Part shown: piece after piece, positions 41,039-48,135 of the stretch
Layout of the letters: each line of letters begins with the position of its first letter
How positions within the stretch are numbered: the first letter of the stretch is position 1
DNA from: JAGORM01 sp050255815
GTDB taxonomy: Bacteria > Patescibacteriota > Microgenomatia > Levybacterales > GWA1-39-11
Assembly (NCBI GenBank): GCA_050255815.1
Contig: JBLMVJ010000007.1
Location: forward strand, 1 to 48,965
Length of the DNA stretch: 48,965 bases
Direction of reading: 5' to 3'
Translations under genes and position numbers: made by a program
Notes under the pieces: model-generated
What the model saw: the letters and a program-made list of their open reading frames with translations, nothing else
Databases searched by the model: none
Told to the model about the DNA's origin: nothing

Positions 41039-41938
41039 TTATTTGCCACCGTTTAGTGTAGTTTGAAGCTTTGCTTGTACTGCCCTCACAATTTCCTTTC
41101 TGCGTAAAGCCGGAAGGGGAGTCTTAATTCCTCTGATAGTAGTGTTTTGGCCTTCCTGGATCATGCCAAATGCAGAGGTGTGGATGCCATGCCGTTCATT
41201 TTCACCGGTTCTGAGTACCAGGTCTGCAGGTTTAAGCACGTACCCGTCAGGTAGCCGAAGAATTTCTTCCCCGGTCACACAAGTTCCTTCCCGCGCATAC
41301 CTTTCATACTCAATATTGTAATCTATCAGTAAGTTGAGGTTTTGTCCGGTGTTATACATAGTCATTTCCTCAAAGTCTTCAAATTTCTTCAGCAGATAAT
41401 CCGGCAATTGCACTACGCCTGTAGTTGTAGCACCATCCTTATTTCCTACCTGTGCCATATGTGGCTTGTCATATCCAATATGCCTGAAGCGGATGTTCTT
41501 TTCCCTTAATTTATCCTGGATTGTATCTAATGTCTTTGCAATTTCAGAAAATATTCTGTCCCGTTCACCAGGCTTTCTCCCCCAGTTAGAAACAGAAAAT
41601 CCCCAGAGAGATATATGAGGGATAGGTAAGCTGGAGAAATCATCCAAAAGGTCAACAACTCGTTTTGCGCCCAGTTCATGTGCTCTTTCAGAAGGAATTT
41701 TTCTGTCTTTCACAAAAGTTCTGTTGCGGTCCAGGATTACTGCAATATGCCCTATGCTTGAGGCTATTTCATCATCAGTGAATCCTCTGAGTTCACGTGA
41801 TTGTCTCACGTCTGAGTAAAAAACTGCGTCCCCGGCTTTACCTATGGCATCATGAGCAAGTAATGTCCACTTCCGGGTCTCTCCTCTGGGGTCTTTTAGG
41901 GCAGCAGCGGTATTTCTTATGTGTTCTATGGCCGGCAT
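41039..41938 (-). CDS. Divergent cis-prenyltransferase (UppS-like)
   Basis: 299 residues. The core follows undecaprenyl diphosphate synthase: IGHIAVILDRNRTFVKDRKI (Asp70 at the catalytic position; the usual DGN is DRN), RAHELGAKRVVDLLDDF, ISLWGFSVSNWGRKPGERDR, LNLLIDYNIEYE, and DLVLRTGEN near 243 in place of the RTSGE diphosphate site. UppS makes the lipid carrier for cell-wall glycans. Changes at otherwise fixed positions suggest a specialised or inactive paralogue. Residues 1-55 are an unrecognised N-terminal extension. TTGCTT - 17 - TATGAT (41978-41950, minus) ends 11 bases before ATG. Confidence 0.7.
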   Translation of the reverse strand: MPAIEHIRNTAAALKDPRGETRKWTLLAHDAIGKAGDAVFYSDVRQSRELRGFTDDEIASSIGHIAVILDRNRTFVKDRKIPSERAHELGAKRVVDLLDDFSSLPIPHISLWGFSVSNWGRKPGERDRIFSEIAKTLDTIQDKLREKNIRFRHIGYDKPHMAQVGNKDGATTTGVVQLPDYLLKKFEDFEEMTMYNTGQNLNLLIDYNIEYERYAREGTCVTGEEILRLPDGYVLKPADLVLRTGENERHGIHTSAFGMIQEGQNTTIRGIKTPLPALRRKEIVRAVQAKLQTTLNGGK

Positions 41939-41949
41939 CTTAAAAAGGC

Positions 41950-41978
41950 ATCATACAATGTTTTGCCTCAGAAAGCAA
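41950..41978 (-). promoter_or_regulatory. Promoter of the cis-prenyltransferase-like gene
   Basis: On the minus strand TTGCTT (41978-41973), a 17-base spacer and TATGAT (41955-41950). Confidence 0.6.
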
Positions 41979-42066
41979 TGAAGGCATGAAAAGAGAGTCC
42001 TATATTATGAACATAAAAAATGGGTAATAAATAAGTAAGAAGGCGGTAAAGTTGCAGCTAAAAACT

Positions 42067-42095
42067 TTGCATCCATCCTATATTTGTACTATAAT
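42067..42095 (+). promoter_or_regulatory. Promoter of the GNAT gene
   Basis: TTGCAT (42067-42072), a 17-base spacer and TATAAT (42090-42095). It gives a leader of about 28 bases that can form CCCT-CTAGC-AGGG followed by five T after one G, a possible small attenuator. Confidence 0.65.
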
Positions 42096-42129
42096 TGCTA
42101 TTCGGACCCTCTAGCAGGGGTTTTTACCT

Positions 42130-43077
42130 ATGGGCGGAGCAGAATATTCAAGACATTTACAGGGTCTTCCTCAGAAACAAAAAACACGGAGAGGAATTTC
42201 TTTTGCTGGTTTTTTCAGAGGCAGGCAAAAAGACACACAAGATTCTACATCCATAGATTCTGCCAGAAGGAATGGAGACCTACCGGGGAGAAGAAGGCCT
42301 TTAGAGAGTTCCCGCAGGTTAGAAGAGGAAACCCCGCCTGATGTAGTGAGACCCATAGAGTTAAGAGATTTGGATACTATGATAGAAAACGGGTGGTTTG
42401 AGGATCCGGATACGGTTTTAGCCTTTAAAGGTGATGTAATTAATAACACAACGGTGCCTAAAGCCTGGACAGATGAAACCAGGCAAGAATTCAAAGAAAA
42501 TGTCCTCAAGCCATTTTACTTTCCGGATGGCCCTATCCATGTGGTTGCAGATGAGGGTAAACTTATCAGGGAGACAGATGTAAATAGAAGGTCATGGGTC
42601 TTAGAGTGGAAAGGAAAAGTAGTTGCTGCCAGAAGTTTTATAGACCAGGATCCCTGGGCAAGTGAAGCAGATTTTAATAAATGGAAAGCCGGACATTTTC
42701 AAATGCTGGTGGTAGACCCTGCAGAGCGGGATTCCGGATTTGGTCTCAGGTTGGTTGCCCAAACCCATGATGAAGTAGTTGCAGAAGGTTTCCAAAGGCT
42801 TATTACTTGGGTTAATGTAGGATTAAACACGAGCATTAGGCACTCCATTACTGAACGATTTTTTAAATCCCTTGGATACCGTGAAGATAGAAGATGGACA
42901 GGCCTTAGAAAGATTAATGTTCCGGGTGGAGAAGTGGTTGAAAGCCGCGGATACATGTTAACCCCTAAAAAAAAGGAAGAAAATTATGCTGACCCTGAAT
43001 TAAATCCATGGGTCAGGTGGGGGAAGAAGAAGTTAGCAAGGGAACTCCAGGACAGGCGGATGCAAAGTAGTAAGTAG
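42130..43077 (+). CDS. GNAT-family N-acetyltransferase
   Basis: 315 residues. Residues 1-75 are basic and probably unstructured (RRGISFAGFFRGRQKDTQ). The acetyltransferase domain is at about 75-280: RSWVLEWKGKVVAARSFID, HFQMLVVDPAERDSGFGLRL (motif A, acetyl-CoA loop), VAEGFQRLITWVN and ERFFKSLGYREDRRW (motif B). Substrate unknown. It is the first of two plus-strand genes; the CBS-methyltransferase gene starts 32 bases later with its own -10 box. Confidence 0.8.
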   Translation: MGGAEYSRHLQGLPQKQKTRRGISFAGFFRGRQKDTQDSTSIDSARRNGDLPGRRRPLESSRRLEEETPPDVVRPIELRDLDTMIENGWFEDPDTVLAFKGDVINNTTVPKAWTDETRQEFKENVLKPFYFPDGPIHVVADEGKLIRETDVNRRSWVLEWKGKVVAARSFIDQDPWASEADFNKWKAGHFQMLVVDPAERDSGFGLRLVAQTHDEVVAEGFQRLITWVNVGLNTSIRHSITERFFKSLGYREDRRWTGLRKINVPGGEVVESRGYMLTPKKKEENYADPELNPWVRWGKKKLARELQDRRMQSSK

Positions 43078-43109
43078 GATTTTAACTTCAGATATGCTAC
43101 AATAGCCTC

Positions 43110-44348
43110 ATGAAAGTCAGGGATGCTATGAGGACATCTTCAGTTTGGGTTGAAGATTCCCTCCCCGTAAAAGACCTTGCCCGAATTTTTTACACCGCGG
43201 GTACAAATGGGTTTCCTGTTGTCCACAATAAAAAACTCGTAGGATTCATTACTGAAGAAGACATGTTCTCCCAGCTCTATAATGTAGAAGGAGAAGAGCT
43301 CAGAAAGCCGGAGCTCATGAAGAAAATACTTGACCTTCCGGTTGAGAAAATCATGATCCGGGATGTAGTTTCCGTAAACCCGGAAACCAACCTTATTGAA
43401 GCCCAGCTTCTGATGTACCGCTACAACTTCACCAGACTTCCCGTAGTTGACGCTAAAGGAAATATTGTGGGAACTATTGCCCGGAATGATGTGTTTGGCC
43501 ATATCCTCAAAAATGAAATCCCTAAACTGGAAGAAGGACAATATGCTTCTTTTGTCATGGAAAACTATGATGAGATGGTAGAGTGGGAGAAGCGTTTTGA
43601 CTATGAGTTCCCAACCCTATTTAGGGTTTTTAATAAACATAATGCTAAGAAAATATTAGAGCTGGGTATGCAAACCGGTGAATATGCGATCCGCCTGGCA
43701 AAAGAAGGGATAGAAGAGGTAGTAGGAGTAGATAATAATGAGGCTATGGTGCAGTTTGCAAACAGCAAACGTAATAAATTGCCTGAAGCACTGAAAAAAT
43801 GCGTCTCATTTGCCCAAACCGATTATTCTAACCTTTCAAAACTATTCCCAAAAAATTCATTTGACGCTGTAATCTGTATGGGCGGGGCTTTACCATACTT
43901 CCCAACAACCCCTGAAGCCATTATTAACCAAATCCATACGGTATTGCGCCCTGACGGTGCAGTAATTTTTCAGCTTTTGAATTTAGAGCGGGTTATTGAA
44001 GACCGGAGAAGATTTCTGTATTTCAAAATTATTAAAGGCAAAGAGGAGAAGGATGTTGAGGAAATGTATATAGAATTTTTTGACGTGAAAGACCAGAAAA
44101 CCCTTATCCATAACGTAATCAAATTTAGTTCTGAGGCGAATGGTTGGGTGTACCATGGAATTAATTCCATTGAGATCAGATATGTTAAGAATGATGAGAT
44201 AGAACCCCTTCTGAAAAAAGCAGGATTTAAGGACATTATGGTTAGCGGAAATAAAGGTGAGTATAAAGGAGCTTATGGGCAAATGTCATTAGTGAAGCCG
44301 TTTGATCCCCTTTCCTCCGAATGGATGACCGTAGTAGCCACAAAGTAA
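43110..44348 (+). CDS. CBS-pair / SAM methyltransferase fusion
   Basis: 412 residues. Two CBS motifs (about 6-60 and 75-135; FPVVHNKKLVGFITEEDMFS and LPVVDAKGNIVGTIARNDVF) form a Bateman module that usually binds adenine nucleotides or SAM. A class I methyltransferase domain follows (about 150-300) with ILELGMQTGEYAIRLA, VVGVDNNEAMVQ, DAVICMGGALPYF and LRPDGAVIFQLLNLE. The fusion suggests methyltransferase activity controlled by nucleotide or SAM level. TGC-extended TACAAT (43098-43103) lies 6 bases before ATG. Confidence 0.85.
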   Translation: MKVRDAMRTSSVWVEDSLPVKDLARIFYTAGTNGFPVVHNKKLVGFITEEDMFSQLYNVEGEELRKPELMKKILDLPVEKIMIRDVVSVNPETNLIEAQLLMYRYNFTRLPVVDAKGNIVGTIARNDVFGHILKNEIPKLEEGQYASFVMENYDEMVEWEKRFDYEFPTLFRVFNKHNAKKILELGMQTGEYAIRLAKEGIEEVVGVDNNEAMVQFANSKRNKLPEALKKCVSFAQTDYSNLSKLFPKNSFDAVICMGGALPYFPTTPEAIINQIHTVLRPDGAVIFQLLNLERVIEDRRRFLYFKIIKGKEEKDVEEMYIEFFDVKDQKTLIHNVIKFSSEANGWVYHGINSIEIRYVKNDEIEPLLKKAGFKDIMVSGNKGEYKGAYGQMSLVKPFDPLSSEWMTVVATK

Positions 44349-44480
44349 TTCTCGAATGACTCGAATGTAAATCGAATCTACTCGAACTCTCATATGAAGC
44401 CTGTCATTCTGGAGCAAAGCGATAGAATCTTCATTTCATCCTGAGGATTTTCCATGAACTATGAACCATAAACCATGAGC
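44346..44480. repeat. Spacer with three dispersed repeat types
   Basis: In order: CTCGAATGACTCGAATG words (44346-44390), including the TAA stop; a GTCATTCTGGAGCAAAGCGA type element (44401-44447), related to the GTCATTCTGAGCGAAGCGAA palindromes known from many genomes; and ATGAACTATGAACCATAAAC words (44452-44478). The spacer lies between convergent genes. Confidence 0.6.
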
Positions 44481-44483
44481 TTT

Positions 44484-45806
44484 CTACGGGAGGGGGAATT
44501 TTGAGGCAAAGGCTTTTACTTCACGGGCTACTTTTAAGACCTCTTTATCTCTGGCAATTTTCTGCTTAAAGTCTTTAAAGAATGCAGAGCGTTCTTCTTT
44601 TTTCTCAGGTAATTGATATCCCACACATGCATTTATAGTCCTATCCATCCAGCCAGCTACTTTTACCATATCCTTTTCTTTCATGCCTCTTGTGGTTATT
44701 GCAGGAGTTCCAAGCCTAATGCCTGAAGGGTAGAATGGCGGCATGGTGTCATAGGGAACGCCATTTTTATTTACTATGATGTTTGCTTTTTCCAGGGCAT
44801 ATGCTGCCAGTGCCCCGTTCACTTGTTTGTTTTTAAGGTCTATGAGGATGAGGTGGTTGTCAGACCCTTTGGAAATTAAATTGAAGTTTTTTTTCATAAG
44901 TTCTTCTGCCAGCTTCTGGGAATTTGCCACAATCTGTGCTGCGTATTTTTTAAATGAGGGTTTGGATGCTTCCAATAGACATACCGCTATGGCGGCAGTC
45001 TGGTTGTCATGAGGACCTCCTTGTAACCCCGGAATAATTGCTTTATCTATTTTATCCCCTAATTCGGGGTCTTTTTTCAGCCCTTTTTCTGTGACCATGA
45101 TAAGGGCTCCGCGGGGTCCCCGCAGCGTCTTGTGGGTTGTAGTGGTAATGATATCTGCGTATTCTGCCGGGCTGGGATGTGCTCCTCCGACAACCAATCC
45201 TGCAATATGGGAAATGTCTGCCAGTAAGTATGCGTCTACCTTTTTAGCAATCTCTGCGAACTTTTTAAAATCAATAACCCGGGGATAGGCGGTGAATCCG
45301 CAGACTATGATATCCGGCTTTTCTTTCTGGGCTTGTTTCAGGATGGCATCATAATCCAGTTTCCCGTCAGATCCCAACTCGTATAACGCTGACTGAAAAA
45401 ACTTACCTGACGCTGACTGTTTTTGGCCGTGGGTTAAGTGCCCGCCAAACGCTAAAGAAAGCCCCATGATCTTACCCTTCATGGGTTCCAGCAGGGCAAA
45501 GTAGACAGCCAGATTCATCACAGACCCGGACAGTGCCTGGACGTTCACATAGGGCACGCCAAATAGTTTTTTTGCCCGGTCCTGCGCAAGCATTTCCACG
45601 CTGTCTGCAACCGCATTTCCCTGGTAATATCTTTTTTTGGGGTAACCTTCAGAATATTTATTGTTGAGGACAGTCCCTAATGCTTCCAATACTGAAGTAG
45701 AGGTGTAGTTTTCAGAGGGGATCATCTCCAGTACTTCCCGCTGGCGTTTTTCCTCCAGTTTAATAAGGCTATAAACTTCTTTGTCTGTCTTTCTGAGTGT
45801 TTTCAT
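44484..45806 (-). CDS. glyA: Serine hydroxymethyltransferase
   Basis: PLP enzyme that converts serine and tetrahydrofolate to glycine and methylene-tetrahydrofolate, the one-carbon donor for ThyA. 440 residues with MIPSENYTS, NNKYSEGYPKKRYYQGN, ALSGSVMNLAVYFALLEPM, ADISHIAGLVVGG, the PLP-lysine motif TTTTHKTLRGPRG and LQGGPHDNQTAAIAV. The length is normal. TTGTAA - 17 - TATATT ends 6 bases before ATG, giving a leaderless-type transcript. Confidence 0.97.
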   Translation of the reverse strand: MKTLRKTDKEVYSLIKLEEKRQREVLEMIPSENYTSTSVLEALGTVLNNKYSEGYPKKRYYQGNAVADSVEMLAQDRAKKLFGVPYVNVQALSGSVMNLAVYFALLEPMKGKIMGLSLAFGGHLTHGQKQSASGKFFQSALYELGSDGKLDYDAILKQAQKEKPDIIVCGFTAYPRVIDFKKFAEIAKKVDAYLLADISHIAGLVVGGAHPSPAEYADIITTTTHKTLRGPRGALIMVTEKGLKKDPELGDKIDKAIIPGLQGGPHDNQTAAIAVCLLEASKPSFKKYAAQIVANSQKLAEELMKKNFNLISKGSDNHLILIDLKNKQVNGALAAYALEKANIIVNKNGVPYDTMPPFYPSGIRLGTPAITTRGMKEKDMVKVAGWMDRTINACVGYQLPEKKEERSAFFKDFKQKIARDKEVLKVAREVKAFASKFPLP

Positions 45807-45812
45807 ATGCCC

Positions 45813-45841
45813 AATATATCAGCAAAAAAAGGCAATTACAA
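45813..45841 (-). promoter_or_regulatory. Promoter of glyA
   Basis: On the minus strand TTGTAA (45841-45836), a 17-base spacer and TATATT (45818-45813), 6 bases before ATG 45806. Confidence 0.7.
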
Positions 45842-45872
45842 GAAAGAAAAGATTTTTGAAAATTTCCAATAT

Positions 45873-45901
45873 TTGACTCGATAATCTATTTCTGGAATAC
45901 T
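45873..45901 (+). promoter_or_regulatory. Promoter of the 201-residue membrane protein
   Basis: TTGACT (45873-45878), a 17-base spacer and AATACT (45896-45901), 6 bases before GTG 45908. Seven bases after the -10 box is the G of the start codon itself. Confidence 0.7.
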
Positions 45902-45907
45902 AGAGAG

Positions 45908-46513
45908 GTGAATGCAAAAATCCTGCTTATTTTAGGTGCCATCCTGGGAGTTATCTTTTTAGTTATCCTTATCCTTTTTTCTGGAATCTTTGGCAGGAAG
46001 CCATCTGTTTCTCCGTTCCCAAGTGTTTCCGGACCCACCACAGTACCAAATTCTGCAGGCTCCTCACGGATTCAGCCGCAAATTTCCCCTACGTCAGCTG
46101 TTCCCTTAAAGCCATATGATTCGTCTTATTTTGGCTTCTTCTATTCTCCGGATCTTTCCATAACCCAGGGAATTGCAGATTCCGAAGGATACTCTGTAAT
46201 AGTAAATGCTCCTGTAAATTTTGTACCTACATTTAGGATTGCAATACAGGTAAATCCTTCAAATAAAGTTTCAGCCCCTCAGATTAAACAGACAATGGAA
46301 GCATTTGGGCTTAAGTCCTCATCTATTACCGTAGGAGAGGGTATTTCTGCAACGGAGTATAAAGATATTTCCGGAAAAACTCAGCGGGAAGTGGTGCTTA
46401 TTGAAAAAGGCGGTTATGTTTACCGGCTGGATTTGAGTTATTATTCCCAAACGGAAAATCCAAGAATTGAAGGTTATTATCAGGAAATTTTGTCTTCGTT
46501 TAAACCCAGCTAA
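45908..46513 (+). CDS. Membrane-anchored hypothetical protein, 201 residues
   Basis: GTG start, one membrane segment at the very N-terminus (about 4-27), a Ser/Pro/Thr linker (about 33-72) and one outer alpha/beta domain (about 75-200; YFGFFYSPDLSITQG, FRIAIQVNPSN, ATEYKDISGKTQREVVLIEK, YVYRLDLSYYSQ). The last part has the look of PsbP/Mog1-type folds that end in a helix (EGYYQEILSSF), but no family is assigned. It is convergent with the YLYP-domain gene. Confidence 0.65.
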   Translation: MNAKILLILGAILGVIFLVILILFSGIFGRKPSVSPFPSVSGPTTVPNSAGSSRIQPQISPTSAVPLKPYDSSYFGFFYSPDLSITQGIADSEGYSVIVNAPVNFVPTFRIAIQVNPSNKVSAPQIKQTMEAFGLKSSSITVGEGISATEYKDISGKTQREVVLIEKGGYVYRLDLSYYSQTENPRIEGYYQEILSSFKPS

Positions 46514-46516
46514 GCA

Positions 46517-47539
46517 TTAGTTATTGTCTATGGTGCCTCCCCATTCAACAGCGGTAAAGCCAATTCTTTCAGGTGGAATAGAAGGTAATTCGAGCGCAGG
46601 TCCAGGATAAGGTGAAGATAACCCTTTGAAATAAGCAATAAATTGGATCATGGTGTCAGGCCTTGGAGAAATATCCACATGGTCTACTTTTTCCTTCTCG
46701 TCTTGTGAAATTACGGAGAATTGGATGTATGGTTTTTTCAGCGCTTCGAGTTTTGGTACCCACCAATCCAAAAATTCTGTTTTTTCCCCGTTCACAAGTC
46801 CAAGTTCAGTAATTACGTTATCCAGCTCAGCCCTTAAGTTGCTTGCATGCAAGGTTATTCCCTTCTGGGGTTTACCAAAGTCTGTGACAGAGGATTCATA
46901 GAACAATTCCCGGTACTGTTTTCCTTGGTAATTCAGTTTTCCACTAGGTTCAGCATAAACGTTTTTCCACCCGCCTGTGGGATAAGCAGGATCAGAAATC
47001 ACAATGCTTCCGCTGGTATTCACGGAAACATCAACATACAGGGGGCTTTTTGGGTAAAGATAAATTACCGGCTTTCCTAAGCAGAACCATCCGTCCGTTT
47101 GTGCAGTTCCCGGATAATTACACCAATCAAAATTTAGGAATCTGGGAGGATGGGTATCGTCACAGGTAATAGGAGGTAACATCCCTGATTTTGACATATC
47201 AATCTCTTTGCACGTTTTGTTCTCACAATGCACTAAGTATTGAGCGCAGTGACAAGTTGGGTCCACTGCGTGCCCGTCATCATGATGGTTGCATATATCT
47301 ACAGGAGGGGAAGTTGGGGTAGGGGTTGCCGTAGGGTAAAATGTCTGCAGCTGGAGGGAATCAATTTGCGCAATTTTTGATATGGAATTTTTGTTAGTGG
47401 TAAGGTAGGCACCGGTTAAGACCGTAAGAACTATGCAGTAGGCAAAAGCAAATTTAATGAGGGCATGCCAGGTATTAGTCCTGCGTTTTCTGGAGGTAGT
47501 TTTCTTTCCGGCAACCACTTTCCTTTTCTTCTTCACCAT
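46517..47539 (-). CDS. Membrane-anchored YLYP-family surface protein
   Basis: 340 residues: strongly basic cytoplasmic start, membrane segment (about 26-46), PT linker, a His/Cys-rich segment (about 82-112; CNHHDDGHAVDPTCHC, possible metal site) and a large outer domain from about 150 that starts CLGKPVIYLYPKSPLYVDVS and continues with YPTGGWKNVYAEPSGKL, LFYESS and GFTAVEWGG. KPVIYLYP-type domains occur in many uncharacterised bacterial and protist proteins. The C-terminal domain of the propeller protein at 16760 appears to be homologous. It is third in an operon after the Cys-rich and cohesin-like genes. Confidence 0.75.
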   Translation of the reverse strand: MVKKKRKVVAGKKTTSRKRRTNTWHALIKFAFAYCIVLTVLTGAYLTTNKNSISKIAQIDSLQLQTFYPTATPTPTSPPVDICNHHDDGHAVDPTCHCAQYLVHCENKTCKEIDMSKSGMLPPITCDDTHPPRFLNFDWCNYPGTAQTDGWFCLGKPVIYLYPKSPLYVDVSVNTSGSIVISDPAYPTGGWKNVYAEPSGKLNYQGKQYRELFYESSVTDFGKPQKGITLHASNLRAELDNVITELGLVNGEKTEFLDWWVPKLEALKKPYIQFSVISQDEKEKVDHVDISPRPDTMIQFIAYFKGLSSPYPGPALELPSIPPERIGFTAVEWGGTIDNN

Positions 47540-47555
47540 CTCATATTACACGCAA

Positions 47556-48131
47556 TTACCTTTTAACTTCAAGGTTTATTTTGCCCAAAACAACCCTTGA
47601 AACGCTGCGGGAGACGGCGGTAGAGGAAGTAATATCTATGGTGGAGGCTGGGATACCAGGTGCCAATGTTCCTGAAACGGTAGCTATCATACCTTTGCCT
47701 TTTTGCTCCGGAACATTTGAAGGGATGGCAAAAACAGTGGTAATGGTGCCTGCATCTTCATACGAATACGTGTTTACCAGTGCGTTAGAGAGGGCAGAGG
47801 TAGGGTCCTCATATGCTATAAGTTTTACATTTTTAATCTGGGCGGGGTTATAGGTAAGTTTTAGTGTAACTCCGGCAAACGGGTTGCCATAACTGTCTAC
47901 GGAAAGTTTTGCGCTGAAACTACCGGATGCGTTAACTGTTATGATGTTAGGGTTAAACGCAAGTATCATAGTAGGCTGCTCCTGGGCCAGGGTAGGGGTA
48001 GGTACGGCTTTAGGTGTTTGGGCAGTCTTTTTTAGCTGGTTTGCCGTAAAGAGAAAAGACAGGAATATGACCAGGCACAAGATGATGACAAAATAAATAA
48101 GTGATATGTTTTTTTTCAATAAGCGCTTCAT
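47556..48131 (-). CDS. Membrane-anchored cohesin-like protein
   Basis: About 191 residues from ATG 48131. The frame is open to 48284, but the extension would overlap the upstream gene and precede the membrane segment unnaturally. Layout: MKRLLKKN, membrane helix (about 9-30), PT linker and one beta-sandwich domain: FSAKLSVDSYGNPFAGVTLK followed by LTYNPAQIKNVKLIAY, TTVFAIPSN, KGMIATVSGTLAPG and GKINLEVKR. This is the cohesin pattern, and it is a paralogue of the protein at 40401. It follows the Cys-rich gene by 4 bases. Confidence 0.7.
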   Translation of the reverse strand: MKRLLKKNISLIYFVIILCLVIFLSFLFTANQLKKTAQTPKAVPTPTLAQEQPTMILAFNPNIITVNASGSFSAKLSVDSYGNPFAGVTLKLTYNPAQIKNVKLIAYEDPTSALSNALVNTYSYEDAGTITTVFAIPSNVPEQKGKGMIATVSGTLAPGIPASTIDITSSTAVSRSVSRVVLGKINLEVKR

Positions 48132-48135
48132 GGTA

